This document shows, one piece after another, positions 1 through 5,610 of a DNA stretch of 5,610 nt (the first letter of the stretch is position 1; the number at the start of each line of letters is the position of its first letter). Source of the DNA: Clostridiaceae bacterium (GTDB lineage: Bacteria > Bacillota_A > Clostridia > Acetivibrionales > Acetivibrionaceae); NCBI GenBank assembly GCA_012513545.1, contig JAAZCB010000597.1, positions 1-5,610 on the forward strand, given 5' to 3'. Made by a program: the position numbers and the translations under genes. Under the pieces are notes generated by a model. The model saw nothing but the letters and a program-made list of their open reading frames with translations. It was not told the DNA's origin and did not search any database.

Positions 1-1265
1 ATATAATCGTTTAGGCTATTTAGCGCCTCATTAGCTACAGATATCGACAAAATTAAATGTCCCTGCTGAGTATTAGTGTCAATCCCCTTGATATGATGCT
101 TCTCGGTGCTACTGAGTGCTTGAGCATACCGTTGTTCTTTGTTGGCATTAAACTGGGCAGTCTCTCGCTCTATTTGAACGGCTGCTAGTTGCTGTTGAGC
201 CAGTTTCGCTTGTTGTTCCTGCTCTTGCTTGCTGCGGAGTTCTGCTGCCAGTACTAGCGCTTTGTCTTTCGCTTGATCGAGGTGCTTTTGCTTCACGGTT
301 TTAGCCAATGCCAAGGCTTGCATCACGGCTGCCGACTGGACGGGAATAGGTTTGGGTTCAATCTTAGTAATTTTAGCGGTGGGTTCAGGGATATAGTCGC
401 GCTCTTTCTGCTTACGCCGCTCAAAGATAATTTGGTCGGCTTGTTTATTCATCCGCTGATTGGTGGCAAGCTGTTTGTCCCAAACGAGTTCGTTGGATTT
501 GATAATATCGCGGTTAAAATCCCCTTTAACAGTGGATTTACCTTTACGCTCCATGTGTGTTGCGTCTTTACCCATCTTGATTTGGGGTACAAGCTCAATA
601 CCTTGTGATCGATAGCTGCGGCTATCAATCAGATTATGACCATATTCTTCTAGTTTTTTGTTAGCGCTCTGCTCCCATAGCTCACGCACGGCTTTAACTT
701 CTACGCTCATGCGCGGTAAGCCCTTTTTTCTGCGGTCATCATCTGATATTTCGCTGTCGGCTTTGTCTTTGGTTAGATAGATTTTTCCGTCATCGTCAAT
801 ACTAGCGGTGCGCGTGGTCAGTAATATATGTGCGTGGAAGTTAAGAGGGCTTGCACCGCGCTCGATTTCTTTATCGGTTGGCACATGGATCGCACAATCT
901 GCAATTACTTGATAACGATTCGCTAGCGTTCTGGCAAAATCATGCGCCAATGCTTTGCGGTCTGGTTCGCTCAATTCATGCGGTAAGGCAACCAACCATT
1001 CACGCGCCACGCGACTATTTTTTCGGGTCTCGTGGCGCTCTGCCATGTTCCATAATTCAGCTCTACCAATCTCACTATCAGACAAGTCAGACGGCAAAAT
1101 AATATCAGCACTTAATACGCCACTGCGTTTTTCATAATCATGCGTTTTACCCTTTTCTTTGTCTTCATCAAGCAATTTATCACCGGCACGATAAGCGGCA
1201 GCAGCAATCGCATTTTGCCCTTTTGCTCTGGATATTGACTTAGTGCTTGCCATGAATATTGCCAT
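1..1265 (-). CDS. mobA: MobA/MobL family relaxase (N-terminal 421 codons; 3' end beyond window)
   Basis: This is a plasmid mobilisation relaxase, which nicks one strand at oriT and stays bound to the 5' end during transfer. The frame is open from the start codon to the window edge, so the C-terminus is missing. The N-terminus reads MAIFMASTKSISRAKGQNAI, followed by AAAAYRAG. Tyr25 falls where RSF1010-type MobA has its catalytic tyrosine. A second conserved block, NSRVAREWLVALPHEL, spans residues 83-98. The HUH metal site is NFHAHILLTTR (142-152), with His144 and His146, and His127 is a likely third ligand. Residues from about 330 to 380 are rich in Gln, Lys, Glu and Ala and look like a coiled coil. 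I chose the start at 1265 over the in-frame ATG at 1253 because it gives the family-typical MAI N-terminus and has an AGG 8 nt upstream. The coding sequence is more G+C-rich than the R-M genes. The missing part could be a linker or a primase-like domain. The family call is firm. Confidence 0.95.
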   Translation of the reverse strand, partial: MAIFMASTKSISRAKGQNAIAAAAYRAGDKLLDEDKEKGKTHDYEKRSGVLSADIILPSDLSDSEIGRAELWNMAERHETRKNSRVAREWLVALPHELSEPDRKALAHDFARTLANRYQVIADCAIHVPTDKEIERGASPLNFHAHILLTTRTASIDDDGKIYLTKDKADSEISDDDRRKKGLPRMSVEVKAVRELWEQSANKKLEEYGHNLIDSRSYRSQGIELVPQIKMGKDATHMERKGKSTVKGDFNRDIIKSNELVWDKQLATNQRMNKQADQIIFERRKQKERDYIPEPTAKITKIEPKPIPVQSAAVMQALALAKTVKQKHLDQAKDKALVLAAELRSKQEQEQQAKLAQQQLAAVQIERETAQFNANKEQRYAQALSSTEKHHIKGIDTNTQQGHLILSISVANEALNSLNDY

Positions 1266-1300
1266 AACGACTGCCTATTTCGAGCGTGTTTTTTTGGGGT

Positions 1301-1315
1301 TTGGGGTGTCCCCAA
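1301..1315. repeat. Perfect hairpin TTGGGG-TGT-CCCCAA
   Basis: A 6-bp perfect stem with a 3-nt loop lies between the mobA start and the larger inverted repeat. The T-rich run lies on its 5' side on the plus strand, so it is a poor intrinsic terminator in that direction. On the minus strand it would sit in the mobA 5' leader, followed by ACCCCAAAAAAA, which also does not fit a terminator. It could be a protein-binding site or structured single-stranded DNA within oriT. The function is not shown by the sequence. Confidence 0.6.
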
Positions 1316-1379
1316 CGTGTTTTGAGAACTGGGATAAATGAGCCGATAGGGAAAGAGTATCACAGTTCTCGAAAACGCG
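1316..1379. repeat. Imperfect 16-bp inverted repeat, putative relaxase-binding/oriT core
   Basis: The left arm CGTGTTTTGAGAACTG (1316-1331) is matched by a right arm CAGTTCTCGAAAACGCG (1363-1379). The inner 8 bp (GAGAACTG/CAGTTCTC) are perfect, and the outer part pairs after one bulged base and one mismatch. The 31-nt spacer begins GGATAAATGAGCCGATAGGG. In R1162-type origins an inverted repeat with a GAGAAAC arm is followed directly by the TAAATGCGCC nick region; here GAGAACTGGGATAAATGAGCC has a similar order. The repeat is observed; its role in relaxase binding and nicking is inferred from this resemblance and from its position next to mobA. Confidence 0.5.
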
Positions 1380-1546
1380 CTCTTGCAGAGGGCTAAAAGA
1401 CCTAGACACGACACCTATAATAATCTTTATAAGAATGGTATGTTTTAAAGTTTGCTATCATATGAAGAAAAAAATACTAAGAATATTAGCGGCGATGAAG
1501 AAAAACTAAATTAAAGAGGCTTGTTATAAGTTTCAAAGGGGTAGCA

Positions 1547-1984
1547 ATGTGTTGGGATTTAAGTAACGCTCTTAGTGCTGTAGGAATTGCAGCATCAATA
1601 ACTAATATACTGGTAGTTATATATATCTATAATAAATGGACTGCTCAAAAGCAAAGAGAGGTGATTGCCAACGATGCAGGTATTCTTATGGAAGAAATAA
1701 AATCTCTGGAGCAGGAAATATACAAGGCTCACAACGAAAGTTTAGTAGATGCTAATTTTATTGCATATTTAGGGCAAAAAAGAGATTCAATTGAAGATGG
1801 TTTAAAGATGATACACGATATAGATAAAAATCTAGTGTACAAACCCTATATAGATTCACTAACAGAACTAATAAGAACTTGGCAGAAAAGTAAACCCGCA
1901 GTTAGTGCAGCACCTCTAATTGTTATCTTTTTAACAGCACTTGAACTAAATCATCATCTGAGAAAACTTAAGTTATTCGCTTAA
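1547..1984 (+). CDS. Small membrane-anchored protein of unknown function
   Basis: I do not recognise this 145-residue protein. The start has a good ribosome-binding site, AAAGGGG, 5 nt before the ATG. Residues 8-28 (ALSAVGIAASITNILVVIYIY) form one hydrophobic segment, best read as a transmembrane anchor with no cleavage site evident. Residues 30-115 are charged and probably helical, with Glu/Lys-rich stretches such as EEIKSLEQEIYK (49-60), and would form a cytoplasmic or periplasmic helical domain. A second, shorter hydrophobic stretch at 119-134 (VSAAPLIVIFLTALEL) could be another membrane segment or a buried helix. It is the only plus-strand gene, divergent from mobA and convergent with the R-M operon, and ends at a strong terminator. 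A mobilisation accessory, exclusion or unrelated cargo role are all possible. The sequence does not decide between them. Confidence 0.75.
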   Translation: MCWDLSNALSAVGIAASITNILVVIYIYNKWTAQKQREVIANDAGILMEEIKSLEQEIYKAHNESLVDANFIAYLGQKRDSIEDGLKMIHDIDKNLVYKPYIDSLTELIRTWQKSKPAVSAAPLIVIFLTALELNHHLRKLKLFA

Positions 1985-2006
1985 ATCCGCTATTAGTCAG
2001 AGGCAC

Positions 2007-2065
2007 AAAAAAAGCAAAGCCGTTTGCATATATCAGTGATATACGCAAACGGCTTTGCTTTTTTT
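2007..2065. terminator. Strong bidirectional intrinsic terminator
   Basis: The arms at 2007-2027 and 2045-2065 are perfectly complementary over 21 bp, starting with a 7-A run on the left and ending with a 7-T run on the right. Their core is GCAAAGCCGTTTGC. Inside them, after one mismatch, 2029-2034 (TATATC) pairs with 2038-2043 (GATATA) around a 3-nt AGT loop. The hairpin lies 22 nt after the stop of the plus-strand membrane-protein gene and about 80 nt after the stop of the minus-strand specificity gene. It can give a U-tract in both directions, so it most likely ends both convergent transcripts. Confidence 0.93.
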
Positions 2066-2147
2066 GAAGTTTTTTAGGATATAAATTGTATCGCGTATAC
2101 CTTAATCCGGCTATTTGAGAATCAAAATCCAATTATAGTAGTAGTTC

Positions 2148-3290
2148 CTATAGACAATCACCAAGTGGTAATGATTTTATATAATTGTCCATCCATAACC
2201 AGTCGGGTATATAACCTTCACTACTGTAAGAGCACTGATCATCTATAGATGGTCTATTATCCGCTTCAAGCTTGATTGGAAGTGTAAAGCCAAACTTTTT
2301 GTTAATATGCGTATTTAGCTCTCGCCCGAACGGGAAGTATTTGAATTTGCTTTCATTCATAATACAGGTAGTAATAAAAATTTTTGCATAGTCAGATACA
2401 AAGCTCTCGAACTCAAGAACGGCTACATTTTGAGATGTATAAAAACTCTCAGAATGTAAGAATGCTGCTCCTAAACTACCACCAAGAGCAACTGTAATAC
2501 ACCCAGCTCCATGTGGTTCAATAGGATTTCTTTTTTTATCAAAAACGACATCAACTTTATTAGCGACACCGTTATTATCAGCAGAACGTCCTACAAAATT
2601 AATTTGAGGATTTTCCATTGTCATGGCTGAGAGATCCATCCCATTACCCATTGAGATTTTACATATATCTTTTAATAAGAAGAACTTCCAATAATTTGTA
2701 TTTAATTTATATGTTGATTCTCGCTTATTTTTTGAAATAGGTGGTTGGTAATTTAGAGACTTTATATAATCATCCATAAAATTCCAATCTGGAACGTATC
2801 CTTGCTCACTATATTCATGTTTTTCATCAATAAATAGCTCACTATCAGATTTATGAAGAACAGGTAAGTCAATGATATCATTCATGTATTTTTTTTCAGT
2901 GACTTTGCGACCATAAGAATACTTAAATCGGTTGGAATTTAATAAGGTTTGAATAAAAAGATAACGTTCATTAGTGGCAATAGCTTCGTTGAGTAACAGT
3001 ATTTTGGCGGAATCTCCAACAACACAACCTTTCTCTTGAAATGAAACGAAACCTGCTGATCCTGTACGCGCAACTGTTAAACATGGGCTTTCTGAAAAGA
3101 CGTAATCCATTCTTCTACAATAAGTAAAATCAATTCTTCCTATAAGACCATTATTTTGTTCGCCACTTTGAACAGCGATAAAATCCCCTTTATTCTCCTC
3201 TATTTCATCAGTAGTAATACCCCTCCCATTAATAATCGTTAGAATATTTGCAATTTTGAATGGTTTCCAATTTGATATATTAAGCTTCAT
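2148..3290 (-). CDS. Restriction-modification specificity subunit (BcgI B / HsdS-like)
   Basis: This 380-residue DNA-recognition subunit would direct the nuclease-methyltransferase encoded upstream to its target. It is an internal duplication of about 195 residues. Half one begins at NWKPFKIANIL (7-17) and ends with QGYVPDWNFMDDYIKSL (163-179). Half two begins at YWKFFLLKDIC (200-210) and ends with EGYIPDWLWMDNYIKSL (358-374). Each half has a target-recognition domain plus a shared-type tail. The recognition regions differ clearly (for example GRKVTEKKYMNDIIDLPV against GRELNTHINKKFGFTLPI), so a bipartite asymmetric site is expected. The ATG lies inside the last codons of the upstream gene (11-nt overlap) and has AAGGA 4 nt before it, which implies translational coupling. 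The size is near that of BcgI B as I recall it, slightly larger. An ordinary type I HsdS is the alternative, but no separate HsdR is seen. The recognition sequence cannot be read from the protein. Confidence 0.88.
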   Translation of the reverse strand: MKLNISNWKPFKIANILTIINGRGITTDEIEENKGDFIAVQSGEQNNGLIGRIDFTYCRRMDYVFSESPCLTVARTGSAGFVSFQEKGCVVGDSAKILLLNEAIATNERYLFIQTLLNSNRFKYSYGRKVTEKKYMNDIIDLPVLHKSDSELFIDEKHEYSEQGYVPDWNFMDDYIKSLNYQPPISKNKRESTYKLNTNYWKFFLLKDICKISMGNGMDLSAMTMENPQINFVGRSADNNGVANKVDVVFDKKRNPIEPHGAGCITVALGGSLGAAFLHSESFYTSQNVAVLEFESFVSDYAKIFITTCIMNESKFKYFPFGRELNTHINKKFGFTLPIKLEADNRPSIDDQCSYSSEGYIPDWLWMDNYIKSLPLGDCL

Positions 3291-5205
3291 ATTTTCCTTC
3301 TTTGATCATATAGGCTAAATAGTTGTTTACAGTTTTTTGGAAATCATTTTCTGACAATTTAGTATAGTCTGTTTTCATATAAGCTTCACATAACCATTCA
3401 TCATCACCACCTACCGTAGCCATTGCAGATTTCCCATCCACTACTATTTTGTTACGATATAAATGCAACCATTCTTCCTCAATACTTGCCCATAAACTAT
3501 TGTTATTTTTATCAAATTGTTCAATACGACCAAGATTTTTTTTCTTTTTGTGACCGTCATCTTTACAGTATCCAAAATAGGTTTGATTAACTGTACCATC
3601 TGCATTTTTATGAGGCTTTCCTAACGTAAATAGCATGCAGCAAGCATTAACTGATGCACCAGGGTAGAAAATTTCATTGGGTAGGGTAAACACAGCTTCT
3701 AATGTATTATGTTCCAATATTGATGTTTTAATATCAGTAAGTAAATTACTTGTTCCAATTGCAGCAGAGACAGGAAGTAAAACTGCAAGTGTCACATTTT
3801 TTGTGGGAGTTATAGAGATTTCATCGTTATCTTTATGCATACTTTGCACATAATCAGAAAGAAACTGAACGAATACAAACCCTTTAGTTGGGTCTTCTTT
3901 ACAATCTTTATTCTTCCATGTCTCTTTATAACTATCTGGAATACTTATGGGTTTAGCATTATATGGCGGATTCATTAGAATGACATCAGGATTAGCTTCA
4001 CGAAGGAAATCCTTATTTTTAAATAAATTCCCAAATTTAATATTACTATTACCATCGCCATGAATTAGCATATTTGTTGTAGCAAGACCATAAGCTCTTT
4101 CTTCAAACTCAACTCCCCAAATATTTTTTTCTTTAATTTCCTTAATTTTATTTTTTTTATCTTCTTCCTTTTGTGTGCTTTTTCTACAATCCGCTAGCTC
4201 TTTTGCCATTGCTTGCACTAAGAACGAACCACTACCACAAGCTCCATCAAAAACTCGCTTATTTCTGTCAATATCAGTTAATCGGCACATGAAATCAGTA
4301 ATATGATCAGGCGTAAAGGCTTGGTTTTTATCAGCTTTTCCAGTATATTTGTTAAATGCAATAAAAAATAAGTTCAGAATATCTTGACCCTCTGAACTAT
4401 CAGTATCAATATAAGCATAAATATCAGTTGTAATAGTCTTTAGAATTTCTAACCAGTCTTTGTGAGTAAGCTTTTGTATTTTTTGATTATCCAATACGCT
4501 TCTTTGTAGTAAATCAATTTTCTTCTTTTTATTTTCTGATTCATCTAAAAGGCTGTTTAAGGTATCTCGAATACCAGTACGAATTTGCGTTTCCTTTAAA
4601 TCACTCCAATGTTGCTCTAACCTTAGTATTAAATCTTTATTAATACTTGTTGCACCATAGTGAGCTACACGCTCTTTAATATAAAGAAGGGTAGTCCCTA
4701 CAAATTGGCTACGTAGCTTCTCATCAATATCTTTTTTATGTAGCATTTCATTAAGAGCATAAGTATTTCTTAAAACTTTTTCTCGGTCATTTTGCTTACT
4801 TACCTTAAATAAGCTTTTGTAATAATCCATTGTGTCTATTATATTTTCATCTAAAAGTAGATGTTCCTTGTTAATTTTTGATTTCCATACTTTAACTTTA
4901 CCGTTTGTAGTATTTGCAAGCATAGCAACAACCTTCTTACTATGATTTAATGCATATTCCTCATTAAGATAATCAGTTAATTGTTTCTCATCAGCTTCAA
5001 CAAATTTGCTTTTAGTTTCCACTAAAATTACAATATCTTCACATTCAAAACGAATATCTAGTTTGAAGTGTTTGGGCTTATATCCTAGTAATTTTACTAG
5101 ATTCTCTTTTGAGCCTGCTTGTTTGACATAGCTATATTCACCGCCTTCGATATTTGGGGTATGATATTGAATGCCAATAGTGTTAATTATTTTCGTTCTA
5201 TCCAT
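3280..5205 (-). CDS. Type IIB (BcgI A-like) bifunctional nuclease / adenine-N6 DNA methyltransferase
   Basis: This 641-residue R-M subunit is predicted both to methylate and to cut DNA. The N-terminal part (about 1-135) carries a PD-(D/E)XK-like pattern: KLDIRFECEDIVILVETK, with Asp50 and Glu63-Thr-Lys65. Residues 140-290 are mostly helical, like the N-terminal domain of HsdM proteins. The methyltransferase domain follows, with QAFTPD at 295-300, the SAM-binding motif FDGACGSGSF at 319-328, and the catalytic NPPY at 412-415, typical of gamma-class N6-adenine enzymes. The total length is close to BcgI A as I recall it (about 640), which supports type IIB with cleavage on both sides of the site. 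An in-frame TAA just before CCA-ATG fixes the start at this ATG or later. The upstream Shine-Dalgarno is weak (GAG, 9 nt away), so expression may depend on upstream translation. The gene is A+T-rich compared with mobA. The methyltransferase assignment is firm; the nuclease role rests on the short motif and domain layout. Confidence 0.9.
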   Translation of the reverse strand: MDRTKIINTIGIQYHTPNIEGGEYSYVKQAGSKENLVKLLGYKPKHFKLDIRFECEDIVILVETKSKFVEADEKQLTDYLNEEYALNHSKKVVAMLANTTNGKVKVWKSKINKEHLLLDENIIDTMDYYKSLFKVSKQNDREKVLRNTYALNEMLHKKDIDEKLRSQFVGTTLLYIKERVAHYGATSINKDLILRLEQHWSDLKETQIRTGIRDTLNSLLDESENKKKKIDLLQRSVLDNQKIQKLTHKDWLEILKTITTDIYAYIDTDSSEGQDILNLFFIAFNKYTGKADKNQAFTPDHITDFMCRLTDIDRNKRVFDGACGSGSFLVQAMAKELADCRKSTQKEEDKKNKIKEIKEKNIWGVEFEERAYGLATTNMLIHGDGNSNIKFGNLFKNKDFLREANPDVILMNPPYNAKPISIPDSYKETWKNKDCKEDPTKGFVFVQFLSDYVQSMHKDNDEISITPTKNVTLAVLLPVSAAIGTSNLLTDIKTSILEHNTLEAVFTLPNEIFYPGASVNACCMLFTLGKPHKNADGTVNQTYFGYCKDDGHKKKKNLGRIEQFDKNNNSLWASIEEEWLHLYRNKIVVDGKSAMATVGGDDEWLCEAYMKTDYTKLSENDFQKTVNNYLAYMIKEGKYEA

Positions 5206-5349
5206 TGGTTACTCTAGCCTTAAACTCTTTAATTAATAATTCGGGTACATCCTTGAATGGATGCAATGACTTTAAAAAGAAGTGTTTTTCTGTTTTATTA
5301 CTGGTGCGTCAGACAGATAATATATATTTTTCATTACCATACCATTCAT
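5198..5349 (-). pseudogene. Possible frameshifted small ORF overlapping the nuclease-methyltransferase start
   Basis: An ATG at 5349 opens a 25-codon frame (MNGMVMKNIYYLSDAPVIKQ, then NTSF) that stops at 5272-5274, in a T-run (TCTTTTTAAAG on the minus strand). One extra T in that run would join it to a second frame reading FLKSLHPFKDVPELLIKEFK and onward to a TAG at 5198-5200. The joined product would be 50 residues and would overlap the R-M start by 8 nt, like the small genes that often precede restriction genes in operons. The second frame has no ATG of its own and begins after a TGA at about 5308. No good ribosome-binding site precedes 5349. It could be a decayed gene, a sequencing error, a frameshift product or chance. 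I recognise no family, and a DNA-binding motif is not visible. Confidence 0.35.
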
Positions 5350-5500
5350 ACTTTTGAAATTATTAATAAGACACTCGCCTTATTCTGTTGGTGACAGATT
5401 AACGTTACATAGAGCTGCCATATTTGAATAACTTTTATACCTAACTGTCATCATACAAATAGACTGCATTAACGAAACTACTCATAATAGATCGTTCGTA
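5350..5500. other. A+T-rich intergenic region upstream of the R-M operon
   Basis: Together with the doubtful small ORF downstream, this makes about 295 bases without a certain gene between the incoming partial CDS and the R-M operon. It is A+T-rich and has stop codons in all frames. On the minus strand it contains TATAAA-like elements (for example in GGTATAAAAGTTATTC, about 5428-5443), but I find no -35 box at good spacing, so the R-M promoter is not placed. Immediately downstream, ATGGT is repeated in tandem (ATGGTATGGTAATG, 5332-5345). No clear C-box-like operator pair is seen. A weak 5-bp inverted repeat (AACGA/TCGTT, 5471-5475 and 5492-5496) follows the partial gene's stop and lacks a U-tract. 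Confidence 0.4.
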
Positions 5501-5610
5501 TTAATACTTTAGATAATCCCTAATTGGACGCTTCTTGAACTGAGAAGGGTCTTTTTTAAGCCGGTCAACCATCTCAGACTCCCAAATATTAGTATCTTGA
5601 CCTGCGGGAC
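5501..5610 (-). CDS. C-terminal 35 codons of an unrecognised gene (5' end beyond window)
   Basis: On the minus strand the frame entering at the right edge begins PAGQDTNIWESEMVDRLKKD, continues PSQFKKRPIRDYLKY, and ends at TAA (5501-5503). Of the three minus frames, this one has the amino-acid mix of a soluble helical, charged protein tail and codon use in keeping with the window. Another frame is also open but would be rich in Ser, Leu and Ile and ends sooner. The gene runs in the same direction as the R-M operon, about 295 nt upstream of it. I cannot name the family from this tail. Confidence 0.55.
   Translation of the reverse strand, partial: PAGQDTNIWESEMVDRLKKDPSQFKKRPIRDYLKY

Larger units (their letters stand above)
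1266..1546. other. Non-coding mobA leader; candidate oriT
   Basis: This intergenic stretch separates mobA from the divergent small membrane-protein gene. I see no convincing gene here. It contains a short perfect hairpin, a larger imperfect inverted repeat (listed separately) and several copies of a CG(T/C)GTTTT motif, at 1284-1291, 1316-1323 and, inverted, 1372-1379. The spacer of the large repeat contains GGATAAATGAGCC (1332-1344), which resembles the TAAATGCGCC nick-region core I recall for R1162/RSF1010. An oriT directly upstream of the relaxase gene is the usual arrangement, which supports the reading, but the nick site is inferred. Promoter calls are weak. TATAAT at 1416-1421 and TATAAG at 1428-1433 on the plus strand lack a well-spaced -35 box. 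The minus-strand promoter for mobA is not obvious. Confidence 0.5.

Noticed and set aside
273..608. Plus-strand 111-codon ORF
   Set aside because: It lies wholly antisense to the relaxase gene; no family features and no supporting ribosome-binding site.
851..1137. Two overlapping plus-strand ORFs
   Set aside because: Both are antisense to the conserved catalytic region of mobA and are best explained as shadows of it.
1..1253. mobA start at the second in-frame ATG (1253)
   Set aside because: The upstream ATG at 1265 restores the typical MAI N-terminus, places the catalytic tyrosine at residue 25 and has a better-placed AGG.
1112..1414. 100-codon minus-strand ORF beginning in the mobA leader
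   Set aside because: It overlaps the mobA N-terminus in another frame and crosses the putative oriT. Its product has no recognisable features, while the mobA frame has clear family motifs.
1416..1433. Promoter for the membrane-protein gene (TATAAT / TATAAG)
   Set aside because: No -35 box at 16-18 nt spacing; left as a remark in the intergenic entry.
2148..5205. Classical type I R-M system lacking its HsdR gene
   Set aside because: Possible, but the A subunit is longer than a usual HsdM and has an N-terminal D...ExK pattern, so a self-sufficient type IIB system is the simpler reading.
5498..5507. Palindrome GTATTAATAC over the stop of the right-edge gene
   Set aside because: Short and A+T-rich, likely by chance in this composition, and not followed by a T-tract.

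Overview
The window looks like part of a mobilisable bacterial plasmid, or a mobilisation module inserted elsewhere. It carries a MobA/MobL-type relaxase, a compact restriction-modification (R-M) operon, and little else. The low G+C content of the R-M part, the gene types and the long A/T-flanked terminator would suit a gamma-proteobacterium such as a Moraxellaceae member (Psychrobacter, Acinetobacter or Moraxella). That assignment is inference only, because nothing in the window is diagnostic of a taxon.

Layout. (1) Positions 1-1265, minus strand: the N-terminal 421 codons of a MobA/MobL relaxase, open through the left edge. It is richer in G+C than the rest of the window. (2) About 1266-1546: the non-coding leader of mobA. 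It holds a perfect small hairpin and an imperfect 16-bp inverted repeat whose spacer resembles the nick region of RSF1010/R1162-type origins, so it is a candidate oriT. (3) 1547-1984, plus strand: an unrecognised 145-residue protein with an N-terminal membrane segment and a charged helical middle. (4) 2007-2065: a very strong, symmetric terminator hairpin shared by the two convergent transcription units. (5) 2148-5205, minus strand: a two-gene R-M operon, best read as a BcgI-like type IIB system. A 641-residue protein combines an N-terminal nuclease with an adenine methyltransferase. A 380-residue specificity subunit with two target-recognition halves starts inside the end of the first gene, with an 11-nt overlap. 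(6) 5206-5500: mostly non-coding, but with a possible frameshifted small ORF whose 3' end overlaps the start of the nuclease-methyltransferase gene. (7) 5501-5610, minus strand: the last 35 codons of an unrecognised gene running in from the right.

How the parts work together: the relaxase and putative oriT would let the element be mobilised by a helper conjugation system. The R-M pair would protect against foreign DNA and stabilise the element by post-segregational killing. No separate HsdR-like subunit is seen. None is needed if the A subunit itself carries the nuclease, as its N-terminus suggests. The terminator and the change in base composition mark a boundary between the mobilisation and R-M modules, as expected for modular assembly.
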